A model generated the notes under the pieces. It ran no database searches. It had not been told where the DNA came from and was given only the letters and a program-made list of their open reading frames with translations. Below, in pieces: positions 1 through 12,478 of a DNA stretch of 64,000 nucleotides; the first letter of the stretch is position 1, and each line of letters starts with the position of its first letter. The translations under genes were made by a program, and so were the position numbers. Source of the stretch: Pezizomycotina sp. ARF18 (taxonomy: Eukaryota; Ascomycota); the NCBI GenBank assembly GCA_002224055.1, contig AZLU01000001.1, forward strand, positions 531,042-595,041, given 5' to 3'.

Positions 1-3000
1 GTCAAATGATGCAGGTTAAAAACAATTAAAAAAAAAAAATTTAAAAAAGGGCCCAAAATAAGGGAGATTCCGTACTTAATTAAGACCTTTTTCTACTTTT
101 GCGCAAACCGTCTTAGACAGTAGTACTGCAAGCCATTGATTTTGGGACGAAAAATATAAATACTTAATAAGGCGGGTAGCCTGGTGGGGAACTATATATA
201 TTTTGTCTTTCTTTTTCTTTTTTTTGAGCCTCAGGAAAAGCAAGGCCGTCAAGCCTCACTCATCATCGTGCTAACTGAATCATATATTCGCGCTAACATT
301 CTCCTATCAGACCGGCTTGCCGATGGCGTATTAGAACCCGAGTCCCAGGGTTTCTTATAAGTATTTAAACCTTCCTTGTCTAGAAATAAACAATGAACCT
401 CCTATACTTCAGTTAGTAATCATTATAATTATCATTATTATTATGAAATGAAATTGAGAAAAGTCCGGTGCAAAAATTTCAAACCCCCACTGCCAGCACG
501 AACTAAGCACCAAGCTGTATTGCCTCAGAGAAAAGGCAAGGGCAAAGAAGTTAAAATATCTTGTGTCCAATTTACATGAAAGGGATAGTATAAAAAACAC
601 ATTTTCAGTATTGATCTTATGAGTTTGTTTCGTTTCTAACTGGAAAAGAGCCAGGTCAAGAATGATAGGGTTTTCGCCTATTAAATTTCTTCCTAGTCTC
701 CTTTTTTTTTCTCTTTTTTTTTTGGAGGATTTGCTGGCTTGATGGCGCACATGCAAAACGCCAATTGAAAAATGATTATATTAAGGCATTGTGGTGGATG
801 ATACCTCTAAAGTACAGATACATGTCTCGATAGGCTGTTTCAGCGGAAAAAGGGGCCGCTTTTAGGCTTCGTGCGTTGAGGGGCCGGTGTGCAACGTTGG
901 CCTCCGCATAAGAAAAGATGGAGACTGGTAAGAAGAAAAAACAACCAGCGATCTATGAAACTCGATCTGTGTTACGGTATGTTTACCGTATTCGAGAACT
1001 GCCGGAGATAAAAGGAAAAGAAAAAAATAGAAGAAAGAAAGACATTTGGAAAAAGAGGGGAGATCTGATAAGAAATCAGGACAGGATGATCATCCGTCAA
1101 CCTGGCAGCGCTCGCGGCTCTGGAATTTTCGACGTCATCTGGGGATTCCCTGCGAGGACATGATTTTTTCTATATTGCACCGCTTTCTGTACTGATTAGT
1201 ATTTTGGCAATACAAAATTTTATTTCAAAATGTTTTCTTGACTTCTATCTTTCCCAGCAAAAAAGGCGAAGTTCGTGACCAGGATTTCAAGTACGTAAGT
1301 ACACCTTATCTTTTTTGGAGTACTATACCAAATTACCGTGGTAGTTTTCTCTCGTCCCAAAACTGGAAAAGAAGCGAACTAAAAAAGCCAAATTTAAGCC
1401 ACCATCCAAAGCGATTACAGCTTGGAGATTGGTCTAGACCAAGCGAACGGAGCTGGGGGTCACTCCGAAATGGCGGCTAAACCAAAGATCTTTCTAAATC
1501 CTCCTAAAATTATTATTTTGTTTGGATATTATGAAGATCGTATTGAAAATGTTCGCGCGGTGGTAAACAAAACCGCTTTCATTTCCAGCCCCAGGAAAAA
1601 ATTGAAACTGGTAGAAGCGTTTACAGTGCTCTTATCCTCTAGTATCCTTCGAAACCGTTAGTTTTCGTCCCTTTCAACGTGGCCAGCGACGATCATCTCG
1701 TCTAAACTAGAATAATCTATATTATATAGCCTGAAAATTGTAAAATTCCGCCGAGTAATGCAAATTTGAGTATCAAGAGTAGAAACGAACCGTACTATTT
1801 TGCAGGACGGATTTTAGCTTTTAGATAGCCCTTGTATTAATAGTAACTTTTAAAATCTTAGGAATATGTTTCCTAAAGTTTAGCGAGTGCCTCTATGAAC
1901 GCTTGTAATACGGCTAACACCGCAGGAGGATAAATAAACGAGCTAAGCGGTTTCTTGCAGTAGCTTTGTGATGCCAAGGTAATTAAGTATTTAAGGTGGA
2001 AGTTCTTGAATACGAGCATATAGGAGAAAATGAAATAAGATTCTATCACTTACTATAGTATTCGACTATCTATCTGATCTCCAACGGCTTTTGAAAAGGA
2101 TCATACTCGATACTCATAACTCCGTAAACCGACTGCCCCCCCCGTTAATTGACGTCACTGGAAGTCTTTGGAGATCTAGATTCTTATCCTTTTTTTGAAA
2201 TAAGTTAGGCATCACAAGAATTCCTTTAGCCAATTATGTTAAGGGTTGGAAGCCAAAAAAACGCCATGTCATCAGGAAAAATAGGTTGAGTAGAAGCGAG
2301 GTGACTAGCTCTGCGAACGCCGAAGTATATACAGTACATGATGTATATAGCCAGAGTACGTCGGTGGAGTTACCGTACCAGGTTATCCAACCAGCAAAGA
2401 AAGCCTCTAACAATTATTATCCACCGTACACATCATTTCCCTAGCATTAGCGAGGATATCATATGCAAGCCTCAATAGCGATGGAAGCCAGGAAATTGTC
2501 AAAAGACACAGACGAAAGGGGGGGAGTGGAACTCGTACACAATACAGATGCAAAGTGTGGTGGAGCGGAGATTGTTTCTCCATCTGCTTAACCGAAAACC
2601 TTATTATTCGCTTTTGAGACTTGCCCTATGGAGGCTTAGATCTCAAGAACGTCGCGTGCACCCGAATTTCGTGCTGTTTCCCTTAACGGCAATACCGGGT
2701 TTAAAAGTGCCAATAGTCAATGGATGAAAGGAACCTTCGGCGAACGAATCATTTCTGGCAATTTCAGTGGACGTTATAGCCGTAGGTTCCTTTTCTTATG
2801 TTAGTTGTTGCAGGTTTTCGCTACAATCTCACTCGCGATTCCTTCGTCCTCCTGATCGTCACCGGGTCGGCTTTCGAACTCCGCCTGTCTGCAGCATTTC
2901 AGATTGCTGCGGAGGGGTTCCATGCCTTTCAGGGAAGCTCGATTGAGACTAGAGCAATCCTCATCGTGCATGGTGAACTTTTCTTCTCTTTGCTTCCTGA

Positions 3001-5136
3001 AACTAAGAGAAGCTAAAGCAGAGGTCTAAGCTTTTTGCTGTCAAATAGGCAAATAGGTAGGCCTTACACGATACTTTAAGAAGACTACTGTGATAATAAA
3101 AGATCATGCGGAGAGAAATGGGAAGTGCTTGCACACCTTTGAACTCTTCCTTGGACGTGCTTTTTTCCTGCATTCTCATCATCACACGTCATCCGCCAAA
3201 TATATATGACCGCATTCGGCGTAGGCCATTGAAAGCCGCTTTGGACAGGGAATTTCGAAACGAACTGACACCGCGATCGAATCGAGCTGCAAGAACGAAA
3301 AAAAAAAAAAAAAAAAGGATAGATCCAAAGCGATATATGGGTAGGACTGAACAATTGAATGGAAAGACAGAGATAAGGAACGAAAGAACTTCCAGGGGAA
3401 GTCGTACTGTATTCCCTAACATAATGCCTCGGCGTGAAATCGTCGAAGTGGAGATGTTGCCTAACGGTGTTCTGCCGTTTTGGAAGCTCTCTTCGGTTTT
3501 GCCTTAATAAAAAAAAAAAGAAAAGAAAAAAAAAAAAAAACCCAAAGAAATCGATCGATACGCAGCGAGGACTTTAGCAGAACAGGGATTTTAGGCATCG
3601 CCGAAAGCGTGCGCTTCGTCTTTGATTGCACGTAAAGCCGTTTCCTAAAATAAAAGACAGTGCCGAAGTACGGGCTACTCGAAGTATCACTACAATAATA
3701 CGTCGGTATAAGCCTTTTGTCAATTCCTATTTATACATCCATATGTAAGTATAAGGCTCTATAGAATAGTTAGACAACGGCTACACTACATATAAAAAGC
3801 GGTCAAAGCATCTTTCATTTTTTGGAAGACACTGCGTATGCGTGGCGGGGCGTTTCTTGCTTCTTCATTTTAATGTATACCTCGTCGGTAACTGAAACCT
3901 GATCGTGAGACTTCTTTGTGCTTAAAATAGCAGTTTCGGATCGAGGAAATTTGAACGGGGTACGCTTATCCGTATTGTATGATTCGCTTAACCCGTCAAT
4001 TCCCCGGGTCATTTTATAAAAACGCCGCTATTCTAGTATTCATGTATGATAATTCTTGTCTTACAATTATATTAAGAGATTAATAATTGGCAAAAGAGAC
4101 TTTCCTAAGACTATATCTCAATATAAAGCCGTTTTTCCTAAGGCTGTGGTGGTTTTTTACCTTGTTTTTTGACCTATATATATTCTTTCGGTCATACCAG
4201 CAATTTCACTAGCTTCCAGAAATGGTCTTTCACATCTGGTATATTAGTCTGTTAGCAGAGGAGGCGGATAAATGCAGCGCTGCGGTTCTCTTGATGGTAC
4301 GATGCATTGGACCTTAAACAAACAAGCTGTAGCAATCCCTTTTTGATAGAAGGAGTCTCTGTCCGAAATCGGGGTTGTTCTTGTTTTCTTTCTTTTTTCA
4401 CCTAATGCTTGTTTTCTGAATAAGACTAACGACTTAAAGAAACTCCTGAGTTCGTTGGACCTTTTGTTGAAAGATTTCGGGACTTATATCTGCATGTTGT
4501 TTCATTTTTGTCCCTCTGAATTTTCTGCAAGTTGGCCCTAGGGCTCCATTGACATACGCGTGTTGGTTACGTCTCCATGGTATACATACAACGCTGAGCG
4601 AGCAATGGCCCTCCATTTCAAAACGTTGAGTTCATATAAACAAAATGCTTCTCTTAGAGTATAGACGTTGAGGTTTTTTTCCCTATCCATTGTTTCGGGA
4701 ACGTAGTTTCGTTTTCCCGGAAATCTTTCAGAATATCTGCGTTATTTGTCTAAATCCCATAGGCACTAGGAACGCCACTTTCCATCTTATTCTAAGCAGG
4801 AGGAAAGTTACTTCTTGCGCTCGCTGAAATATCGCTTTGAGCACTTCCTGTCCCCAGCGTTACTTCAACAGGCGTGAATGAAAGTCTCTAGCGCTCACTC
4901 CATGTCAAGATGTCCAGCCTTACAGGACGTGTGATCCTAATTCCAGTAGTCTTTCTTTCGTCCTTTGATAACAATCTTTCAGAAGCGCATATTTGCAAGC
5001 CATTGATTGCTCTGCCAAGGGATGACGATAATACCCTTAGCCCTTATTGTTGAAAGATTGAATATAGCGCAAACCCCGTTGGGTAGCGAGGCGGCTGGCG
5101 ATCCTCGTGCCCAACTGCCTTAAATGTGTGAATTTC

Positions 5137-5200
5137 AAAAAAAAAAAAGAAAAGAAAAGAAAGAAAGAAAGAAAAAGTGAAAAGGAAAAAAGAAAAATAA
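5137..5200 (+). repeat. A/G polypurine tract with (AAAG)n
   Basis: About 60 nt of almost pure A and G, including several AAAG/GAAA units. It is low complexity and lies in the gene-free left part of the window. A similar (AAAG)n tract lies at about 48022-48057. Confidence 0.8.
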
Positions 5201-7105
5201 ATATAGAGATTACTTTATAGCGGCTGTGCCTAAGCTGAAAAAAACTTCAGAACCTCCTGGGCGTAATATAGCGGCAAGGTCAGGCAAACCGCCAATTCAC
5301 CGAGAGGATATCTTTCGTATTTCGCTTTCTCCGAGATGAATTTCGTATTTCGGGTCTCTGCTCTTTCGAGTTTTATCTTTTCGTCTCGAGTTACGAATGC
5401 ACATCAGAATCACTCAATTGGCAGAGATATTCTGAGCGATACGCCTGTTTTTCTTTACGCTAGCCTAGCACTTGATAACGGGCGATAAAAACCCTTTACC
5501 GAGTAGAATATGCCTGCAATATTACATATCACTTTGTGGCGCGGCGACAATGCACATAACAGCGCATCTCGAGTCCTAAATCGTCGTGTTCAGAGGGATA
5601 CAAAGCGCTTCGTTGAGAACCAAAGGAAAAACCTCCCAACGTCCAACATTTATCCTCTCTTTTTAACGTGCACTTCGCTTTGTTTTCAGCGCACTACGCG
5701 AAACAAAATCTTGTCAATGTTAACAACATTAAGAAAACACAAACGTGCATGGCTTCGCCTTCGTATTGCACAAGCAATGCAATGCTCGACCCTTTTTAGT
5801 TTTTAGATCAGAGAAGAAACCCAACAAACGATCCAAAGGAGGCGGGAAGGAAACAATACACCGTTGAACAAGCCCAATATTGTGTTTTGCATCGCCTACT
5901 TGCAGCTGAGATCAACCAACCGGCTGCTTTACGCCCTTGTCGCCATGTTTACTCGCGCTTTGCTCAAACGCAAACCGCCTTACCCTTTCGTCCCGCTTCG
6001 TCCAGCCCCGTGCCGTATCCCAGGATATCCTCCTGCCATCCATCTTTGTTCCTCTTCACATGCCCTTCGATACCATCTCTTGAAAATTCGTACATTCACC
6101 ACCTTCTAACCACAAGTGCAAGTGCAGGCGTTTCCCCCTCCATCCCTTTCCCTTTCTCGTGCATCCCGTGAATCCTCATTTCCTGAAGCCTTCATCGTAT
6201 TTTCAACAGCAACCATACCGGCGGGTATATGCGCTTAGTTTAAAATTAAAATAACAACACTTAGTGATCATCAGGAAGTTTAAAAAAGCTAAGCTAGTGA
6301 TATCCCAGGAGGATAGAAGCGCTACGCTAGCCTCGCAACTATTTTTTTTTTTCTTTTTAAAAATGTTTTCCTTTGGGGGTAGATTTTCTTTGCCTTAAGA
6401 CCCTACGCACGTAAACAACTTAGGCGGTACCGGTATACTGTATACTCACGCCTGATTGGCGGTATCATCCGTGTTTATCCACTCTGACTCCTCCTAGACT
6501 CTTAGACTCCTACGGATCTATTTCAATTTTTTTCTTGTTTACATTTATCACCTACCTACATAACTCTAGTGTCTTTTCATTTTGTTATTCTAAAACTTTG
6601 TTACACAATATGTACCGGGTACCGCGCTACTGGGTTCTTCCTCCTCCTCCCCCCTCTACGAAAGGTCCTTGATGCATCTTGGAACCGTTGAAAGGAAGAT
6701 GCTACGAAAACGGCGAAAGAAAGGATGAGACCTCGGTGTGCTTTGTTTTATGTTGTAACGTTCGCTTCCTATATAAATGAAACAAACAAAAAAAAAAAAA
6801 GGGAGAAGAAAAAAATAAACAGAACAAAGAAAAAGAAACAGCGCCAGCGAAGAAGAGCGACCATATCGAATGGGATGTTTTTCACTGTTGAGACCAATTG
6901 CACAAGGCCATGTCGGTATTGATCAGCTGAGTATGGCCGAAGCTAGCCATTTTTGCTAATGATCTTCAAACAGTTGTGGGCCATGCGTCGAACACCGAGT
7001 AGTGCTTTTACCGATCTACGGCTTCTGCGACTAACGTCGACACAGTCTAATGTTGTTATTCTTCGCTCTCGATATACGTATCATCATCGTCATTTCGTTA
7101 TACGT

Positions 7106-7187
7106 GGTAAGATATCCTGAGAGCACTGTGGTAGATACTGATATTTGGTAAGATACCCTGAGAGCATCGTGGTAGATACTGATACTG
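7106..7187. repeat. 41-bp direct repeat, two adjacent copies
   Basis: Two head-to-tail copies begin GGTAAGATA at 7106 and at 7147. They share CCTGAGAGCA and GTGGTAGATACTGATA with only a few mismatches. No coding potential is seen. Confidence 0.85.
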
Positions 7188-7413
7188 AGACGAAGAGCTC
7201 ACTGAGGTAATGATATCTCCGATACCAATATTACTGGGAAAATGTATTAAAAAAAAAAAAAAAAAAAAAAAGGTAAAAACGTAAAAGAAAATTGACTTAA
7301 GTACGAGCCAGTTGTGTAAATTTGCTTAAGACATTGCGCAATATTGAATCTCACTGCACGATTATATATAAAGTTTGCCAACTTCATCCACCTCATGCAG
7401 TATCACGGTAACC

Positions 7414-7533
7414 ATCAGCCCTATAGATGATCAACTGTAACACAACACTTGTCAAATTGAAAAAAACCAAGACACACAACTACAGATGAGCATGTCAGCC
7501 TTATAGATTATCAAATGCAACATCAAGACCTTG
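7414..7533. repeat. Imperfect direct repeat, about 40 bp, 80 bp apart
   Basis: The segment from about 7414 (CAGCCCTATAGATGATCAA) recurs from about 7494 (CAGCCTTATAGATTATCAA). The differences are mainly C/T and G/A, as expected for old copies affected by C-to-T decay. Confidence 0.55.
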
Positions 7534-8629
7534 TGAGTAAAGAAATCTCGGAGAAATGTTCAAGCTAGCGAGCCCTTCGCGGAAAATTATACGAGAAAAG
7601 CTTGAAGCTGAACCTGATCCATTTGCAAAAGGGAGTGCACGGATATGTCTATCTGTCATTTATCGCGAGTAAACTCGGTTGCAACGTTGGATCCGTGGAA
7701 ACGGTAGCTGTAGGATCTGATCGAAGACATTCTAATGGCCACGATGCTTGATACTATTAATATATGATATTGCGCATATGTACTTAAATATGGTCCACGA
7801 GCTCTTCTTTTCGTTGGACTTGGGGTTAATAAACTTCCTATAAATCCATTTCGAGCGAATCCTCTTTTTCAGGAGATGTCCCAAATAGTCAAAACCCTCT
7901 TCGGAAATAAAGCGCTATCGATAACAAACACGCATCTCTTTTTCGATCTACACTTTGAATTCCAGAATAAATATAAAGTTTCGTATCGAAAAATCACAAG
8001 TCGGCAACATCCGCCTGCATACGCCCTACGTATATCTTAACGAGAAAAATATGCACGTATTGTTTCATCGTTTTTTTTCCCCAAAAAAGTGAATATATAT
8101 CATATCATTATTATGAATATGCTCATCTACTTTAATTGAATCAGGCCCTCTTCCCAGTTCCGCGAAACCAGAAACCGCAAAGAGATTTACGGAATGCGGA
8201 AGAGTATGATCATATACTAGCTAATCAAGCAAGAGATCATTAAGGTGGATAATTGCTACGACGGTTACAATTTTTCTTTTCATCTATCTCTCGTTTCTTG
8301 TTCATTTCTTCCATCTTTAGCTTGTCTATATTTCCGTCTTCGTACAATTGACAATCTATAAAGAACAATTGTGTTATCTTTCCCCTCAATCGAGACTCTA
8401 GAAAGGATATAAGGCTTGCCGACTGAAATGCGGGGGAGTTTATGTTTAATGAGAGACAAGATGACATCAAGGCAGCAAAGAGAAAAGAGGAGGAAAGAAG
8501 GAAAGCCTTGCGATATCCTTTACCTTGCGTAGCTCTTTTCTAGACTTTTTGATATACGTATTATAGATAGTAGGCTTTTTTTTTGTCATGTTAGAGTTAT
8601 GTCCGTCCGGTTCAGCTCTCGCTCTGTCA

Positions 8630-10675
8630 TCAGACGAATGTGCTGGTGGTTGGCCGTGAGAACGTATACACGGAGCATCGAGTTTCTCACGACCCTTGAG
8701 AAGTCCAGCTCGAGGATGAACATGTAACCCAGCAGCTTCCCCGAGCTTCTTGACGAATTCCCGGCAGCTTGGCGAGCCATGTTATACCATCACCGGGCGA
8801 ACGCAAAAGCCTTACGGTACTAACAACTAGTCCTGCATGAAATAAAATTTGAAAAGGAACTGGAGAAGAATAGAATCGCGATGCATCCATGTGCTTTCGA
8901 GATGATAAGATCAACATATGATATAAAAAAAATTTTCTTTCTGTCCCTGAAGCATCGTCAACATCCTTGAAGATGTCCTTTTTCTCTCTCTCTTTCTCTC
9001 TTTTATTCATTCTTGCTAGGAAGAAGCTTGGACCCCCAACTGGGCTCTCCTCTCTATGCTTTCCTTTCCTACTTTTTTCGTATTCCGGGTCTTCTGTCTT
9101 ACGACGTGTTCCGAAAGCTCTCTTTGGCGGAAGTTTCTCCGAACCGAGCCTCCTGGAATTTTAAACTTATCTAAGGGGAATAAATCATTGTGGAGGTAGG
9201 TATATGCAAATAGCTCTAGGAGAGCTCTCCTTCTTCCTTTTTACTATCTTTTCTTTATGCATGGTTCAGGCCTCTTTTTCTTCCTCCGTTCCTGAATTTT
9301 TTTTTTCTTTTCCCTTCTTTTCATAATGTCTCTCGCCCCCAATGTCTTTTCGAGGCTTTTCTGCAAGAAGGTCTGGGACCCTTGATATTTCCCAAATGCA
9401 AAAGAAAATCGAAAAGCAAGCATTCCCTTTATGCTTTAATCCTCAAGCTTGGACATAGAAAGCTTTCGTGATTGTTGTATGATAGGGCCAAAAAAAAAAA
9501 AAAAAAAGTAGTTTATATCTCAAGATCTCTATCGTCAAAATTAATATATATGAAAAAAAAGGAAGAAAGCCATATTGCGTGCTCCTCTCTTTCTTTCCTT
9601 TTCTTCTTCTCTCTTTCTCTTTCATTCGTTCCGCACATTTTACCCAGTAAGATTTGAGATATTTGAGTAGTGGTTGAATAAAAAAGAAGCTTCGTCCTGT
9701 ACCTGTAAGGTTTCAGGTTTCGGGTTTCGGCTCAAGGACCCCTTGTCTCCGAAGGCTCAAGCAAGCCCAGCTTTCTTTCTTATCCATTTATTTAATTTGT
9801 GACCAATGATCAGGAACCGCAAAAAAAAAAAAAAAAAAAAAAAAGAAAGAAAGAAAGAAAAAAGAAAATTCCCCTTGACTATTCGAAAGAGCTTCTCCTT
9901 CGGCTTCCTCGGGTTTATATTGCCAAAGGCCGGTAGAATGACGAATACATCCTGGTAGACTTTTTGCTTTCCCGTCCGACGATCGAAAAAAGATAAGTAA
10001 AATAAAAGTCCGTACGCAAGCCGAAGCACGAGACTTGAAAATTCATGAGCCACGTCACAGGTGCTTTCCCGGGAGCCCATTCTCTTTAAATGAAACACGA
10101 TAGAACTTCCAGAAAGAATAACCAACGAGGAACTTCCCAAAAACTACCGCGCGAAAAAAAAAAAAAAAAAAAAAAAAAAAAGCATCATGATAGAATCATA
10201 GCTTCTTCGTATTCCAAATACTGCTTTCTTAGTTGAATTCATAACCACCAGTAGCAATGATATCGTCGACGACCAACACCTTCATCCCTTCCTTGACGCC
10301 GATGGTTTGCATCTCGAACCAGTCGTCCCCGTACTCCTTCTCGTATTTCTCCTCGACGATTTACCGGGAAGCTTACCCTTCTTCCTTACGGGACGAAACC
10401 CGCGCCCAACCTCAGGGCCAAGCTCGGCCCGAACAGGAAACCCCTCGCGTCCAGCCCTACGACAACCTCGGGAAGTTCCCGCCGAAGCTCGAGCGGACGA
10501 ACAGCTCGAGGGCATCCACCAGCTTGGCGTGCACCTCCGGCGACGCAAACAGTGGCATGATGTCTTCGAACAGGATGCCGGGCTTCGGGAAGTCGGGGAC
10601 CTGGACCAGGGAGGAGCGGAGCGTGGATTTCAGGCTCTCCAAGTCCGCGGCGCCGGCGGTGGTGGTTGACGCCAT
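8630..10675 (-). CDS. Adenine phosphoribosyltransferase (APRT), split by about 1.47 kb
   Basis: Purine salvage enzyme: adenine + PRPP to AMP + PPi, cytosolic. Exon 1 (10246-10675) starts at the ATG at 10673-10675. It carries the APRT hallmark VPDFPKPGILFEDIMPLF at residues 25-42, then in other frames PVRKKGKLPGK and the PRPP-binding loop VLVVDDIIATGG. The C-terminal part lies far away, at about 8630-8778: LLGYMFILELDF, then in shifted frame GREKLDAPVYT. Between them are about 1.47 kb with a weak GTTATG donor and no clean AG acceptor at the expected point. This is very long for an intron in this window. Exon 1 loses frame at least three times and exon 2 several times, mostly one base short in G or C runs, so I suspect sequencing indels on top of a real long intron or insertion. 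The stop codon is uncertain. Family identity is firm. Confidence 0.88.
8779..10245. other. Long intron or insertion inside the APRT gene
   Basis: About 1.47 kb separates the two APRT parts. It is AT-rich and pyrimidine-rich on the plus strand around 8970-9010 and 9290-9320. It holds long A-runs at about 9490-9506, 9821-9844 and 10156-10181. The last ends about 65 nt from exon 1. No domain could be recognised in its open frames. It could be one long intron or an insertion; no clear terminal inverted repeat was found. Confidence 0.55.
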
Positions 10676-11055
10676 TGATATATATTTTGTTACGGACCGT
10701 TTTTTTTTATCGGTGCCTGGCCTAAGCTCTCCCTCCCTTGACTGTTATCGATAATCGGGGCACCCTTTCTACATTTGTTAGCCCGTGTAGGGAAAGGCAA
10801 TGCGAGAGGCAAGATTAGGAAAGAAAGGCGAAAGGATTGAAACAACGTTAAGGATTTGAGAATACGAGATAGGCAGAGGGGATGGGTTGAATGCCTTACA
10901 AGTTTTGATATTGGAGCTTGTATATAGGGATGGGGGTTGTTTTATTTGACGTTCGGATAAATTTGACGTTGAAGAAAAGCTAGCTTGTAAAGTAAGTTAA
11001 CAAGCAAAAAAAAAAAAAAAAAAAAAAAAAATTTTTTTTTCACCTCTTTTTTTAC

Positions 11056-11735
11056 GGTTCAGGAAATGGTCTTTCCCGATTCGAGTTTTCGTTACTCCGG
11101 TCGAATTTGAAATATTGAATAGAAGAGCGGTAATTTTACCTCTCTTATCCTTACTTGATGGTTTTTTTTTAAGTACCTTTATTATCTTTTTTATTCATCT
11201 AACTTTGGTAGCAACAAACCGCTATCATGTTTTGCTGGTACTCTATCATGATATATTGTACAAATATGTATGTTGCCAATATAATATTTGAGGACAGACA
11301 TGTGATGTGATACGAACACCAATGTTGGTACAAACATCCAATGTTGGTACAAACATCTAATGTTGATACGAACAGCAATGATCGAACATCTAATGTTGGT
11401 GCGAACATGCAATGTTGGCACGTTTTTATAGTTCAGGAAATGGTCTTTCCTAACATACCAGTCAAAATTTAAAACATTAAATATCAAAGGACAATTAATT
11501 CTATGCGTTCTTTTTTTTAAGTCTTCTTTATATCTTCCTTACTCGAACGAAAGTATTTTATTGCGTAAAAAATAAATAATATATAAAATACTTTTAACTA
11601 GTTTAACTTTACTACTAATAACTATTATAATATCTATGTCTTTAAAATGCTACAAACCTTATCATATTTTGCTAGCACATCGTCAATCGTGTAATGTGGT
11701 ACAAAACATGTAATGTAGCCATCATGTAATGTTAC
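11056..11735. repeat. Diverged direct duplication, two units of about 250-300 bp
   Basis: GTTCAGGAAATGGTCTTTCC occurs at about 11057 and again at 11431. After each copy a similar order of motifs follows: a poly(T)-AAGT block, then CAAACC.TATCAT.TTTTGCT. The right copy is more AT-rich, and many differences are C-to-T or G-to-A. This fits repeat-induced point mutation or ordinary decay of an old repeat. Confidence 0.6.
11310..11422. repeat. Minisatellite, 18-19 bp unit, about six copies
   Basis: Imperfect tandem units resemble TACAAACATCYAATGTTGG and run head to tail. One unit is shortened to about 15 nt. There are no unique spacers, so this is a tandem repeat and not a CRISPR-like array. It lies between the two units of the larger duplication. 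Confidence 0.8.
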
Positions 11736-12478
11736 CGTCATGAAGTTTGTTACTCATGTTATACTCGTAAGGACTAACGTCATGCTGATAATTATAGGAT
11801 ACTATGTTCGCCTTTTGAGCATTTCTGAAATTATTGTTTGGATGCATCCTTAATGCGCAAAATTAATCAAAGAACCTACAAGTATCCACAGGGAACGAGT
11901 AATCACCATTTTCCCCTGTTGTCTGACTTATTAAAATAATAAAGATAATTCCAAAAGAATTGTATATAGCTTTTTAGATCGATGAATTTAAGCTAGTATG
12001 TATTTCAGAGCATCGTATTTTAAACAGAGCGATTTAAAATATCACGGTACATTTTGATCGGTATATATTTTTAATATATTTAAGTTAACATACCATTTGG
12101 TTAAACGTTTCAAATTGTCTATACTTGATTTCCTCTCTGAATACTTCACATTATAGCTTGACTAAAATAAAAAGCTTCGATAATCCTTTTCAACGCCTAT
12201 ATGTAGGAACCCGAATTGAACTAGAAGTCGTAGTAACAGTATAAAATTGACCCAGCGCCTATTTAACTGTTGGATGAAGAATAGAACATTGAGGCGGAAA
12301 TCAAATACGGCGAACAGAATGTGGCGAATAGAAATTAGTGCGGTACGTCATTACCAGGTGGTTCTGGATAGCGCAAAGTTTGAGCAAGTTGCTAGAAACT
12401 CCGTATCCCCGATTTCCCCCGCAAGTTTGACTGCAAAGTGTAGGTACAGTGTCGATCAATGGGAAGAACAGGTCTATC

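Larger units (their letters stand above)
1..8629. other. AT-rich gene-poor region, no gene supported
   Basis: Open frames here are short (at most about 130 codons), rich in Lys, Phe or Ser, and run through poly(A), poly(T) or purine tracts. None shows a recognisable domain or a clean exon structure. The stretch holds A-runs at about 3300-3318 and 7250-7271, a polypurine tract at about 5137-5200, and the two short direct repeats listed separately. It resembles the AT-rich compartment of a fungal genome. A small or lineage-specific gene could have been missed. Confidence 0.6.
10676..12478. other. Intergenic, AT-rich, with decayed duplication
   Basis: No gene is supported. The stretch contains the APRT 5' flank, an A-run at about 11006-11030, the diverged duplication at 11056-11735 and the minisatellite at 11310-11422. 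From 11800 to 12250 it is very AT-rich with no structure I can name. Confidence 0.6.

Noticed and set aside
11310-11422. Regular short repeats that might suggest a CRISPR-like array
   Set aside because: The units are directly tandem with no unique spacers, and the genome is eukaryotic. It is a minisatellite.
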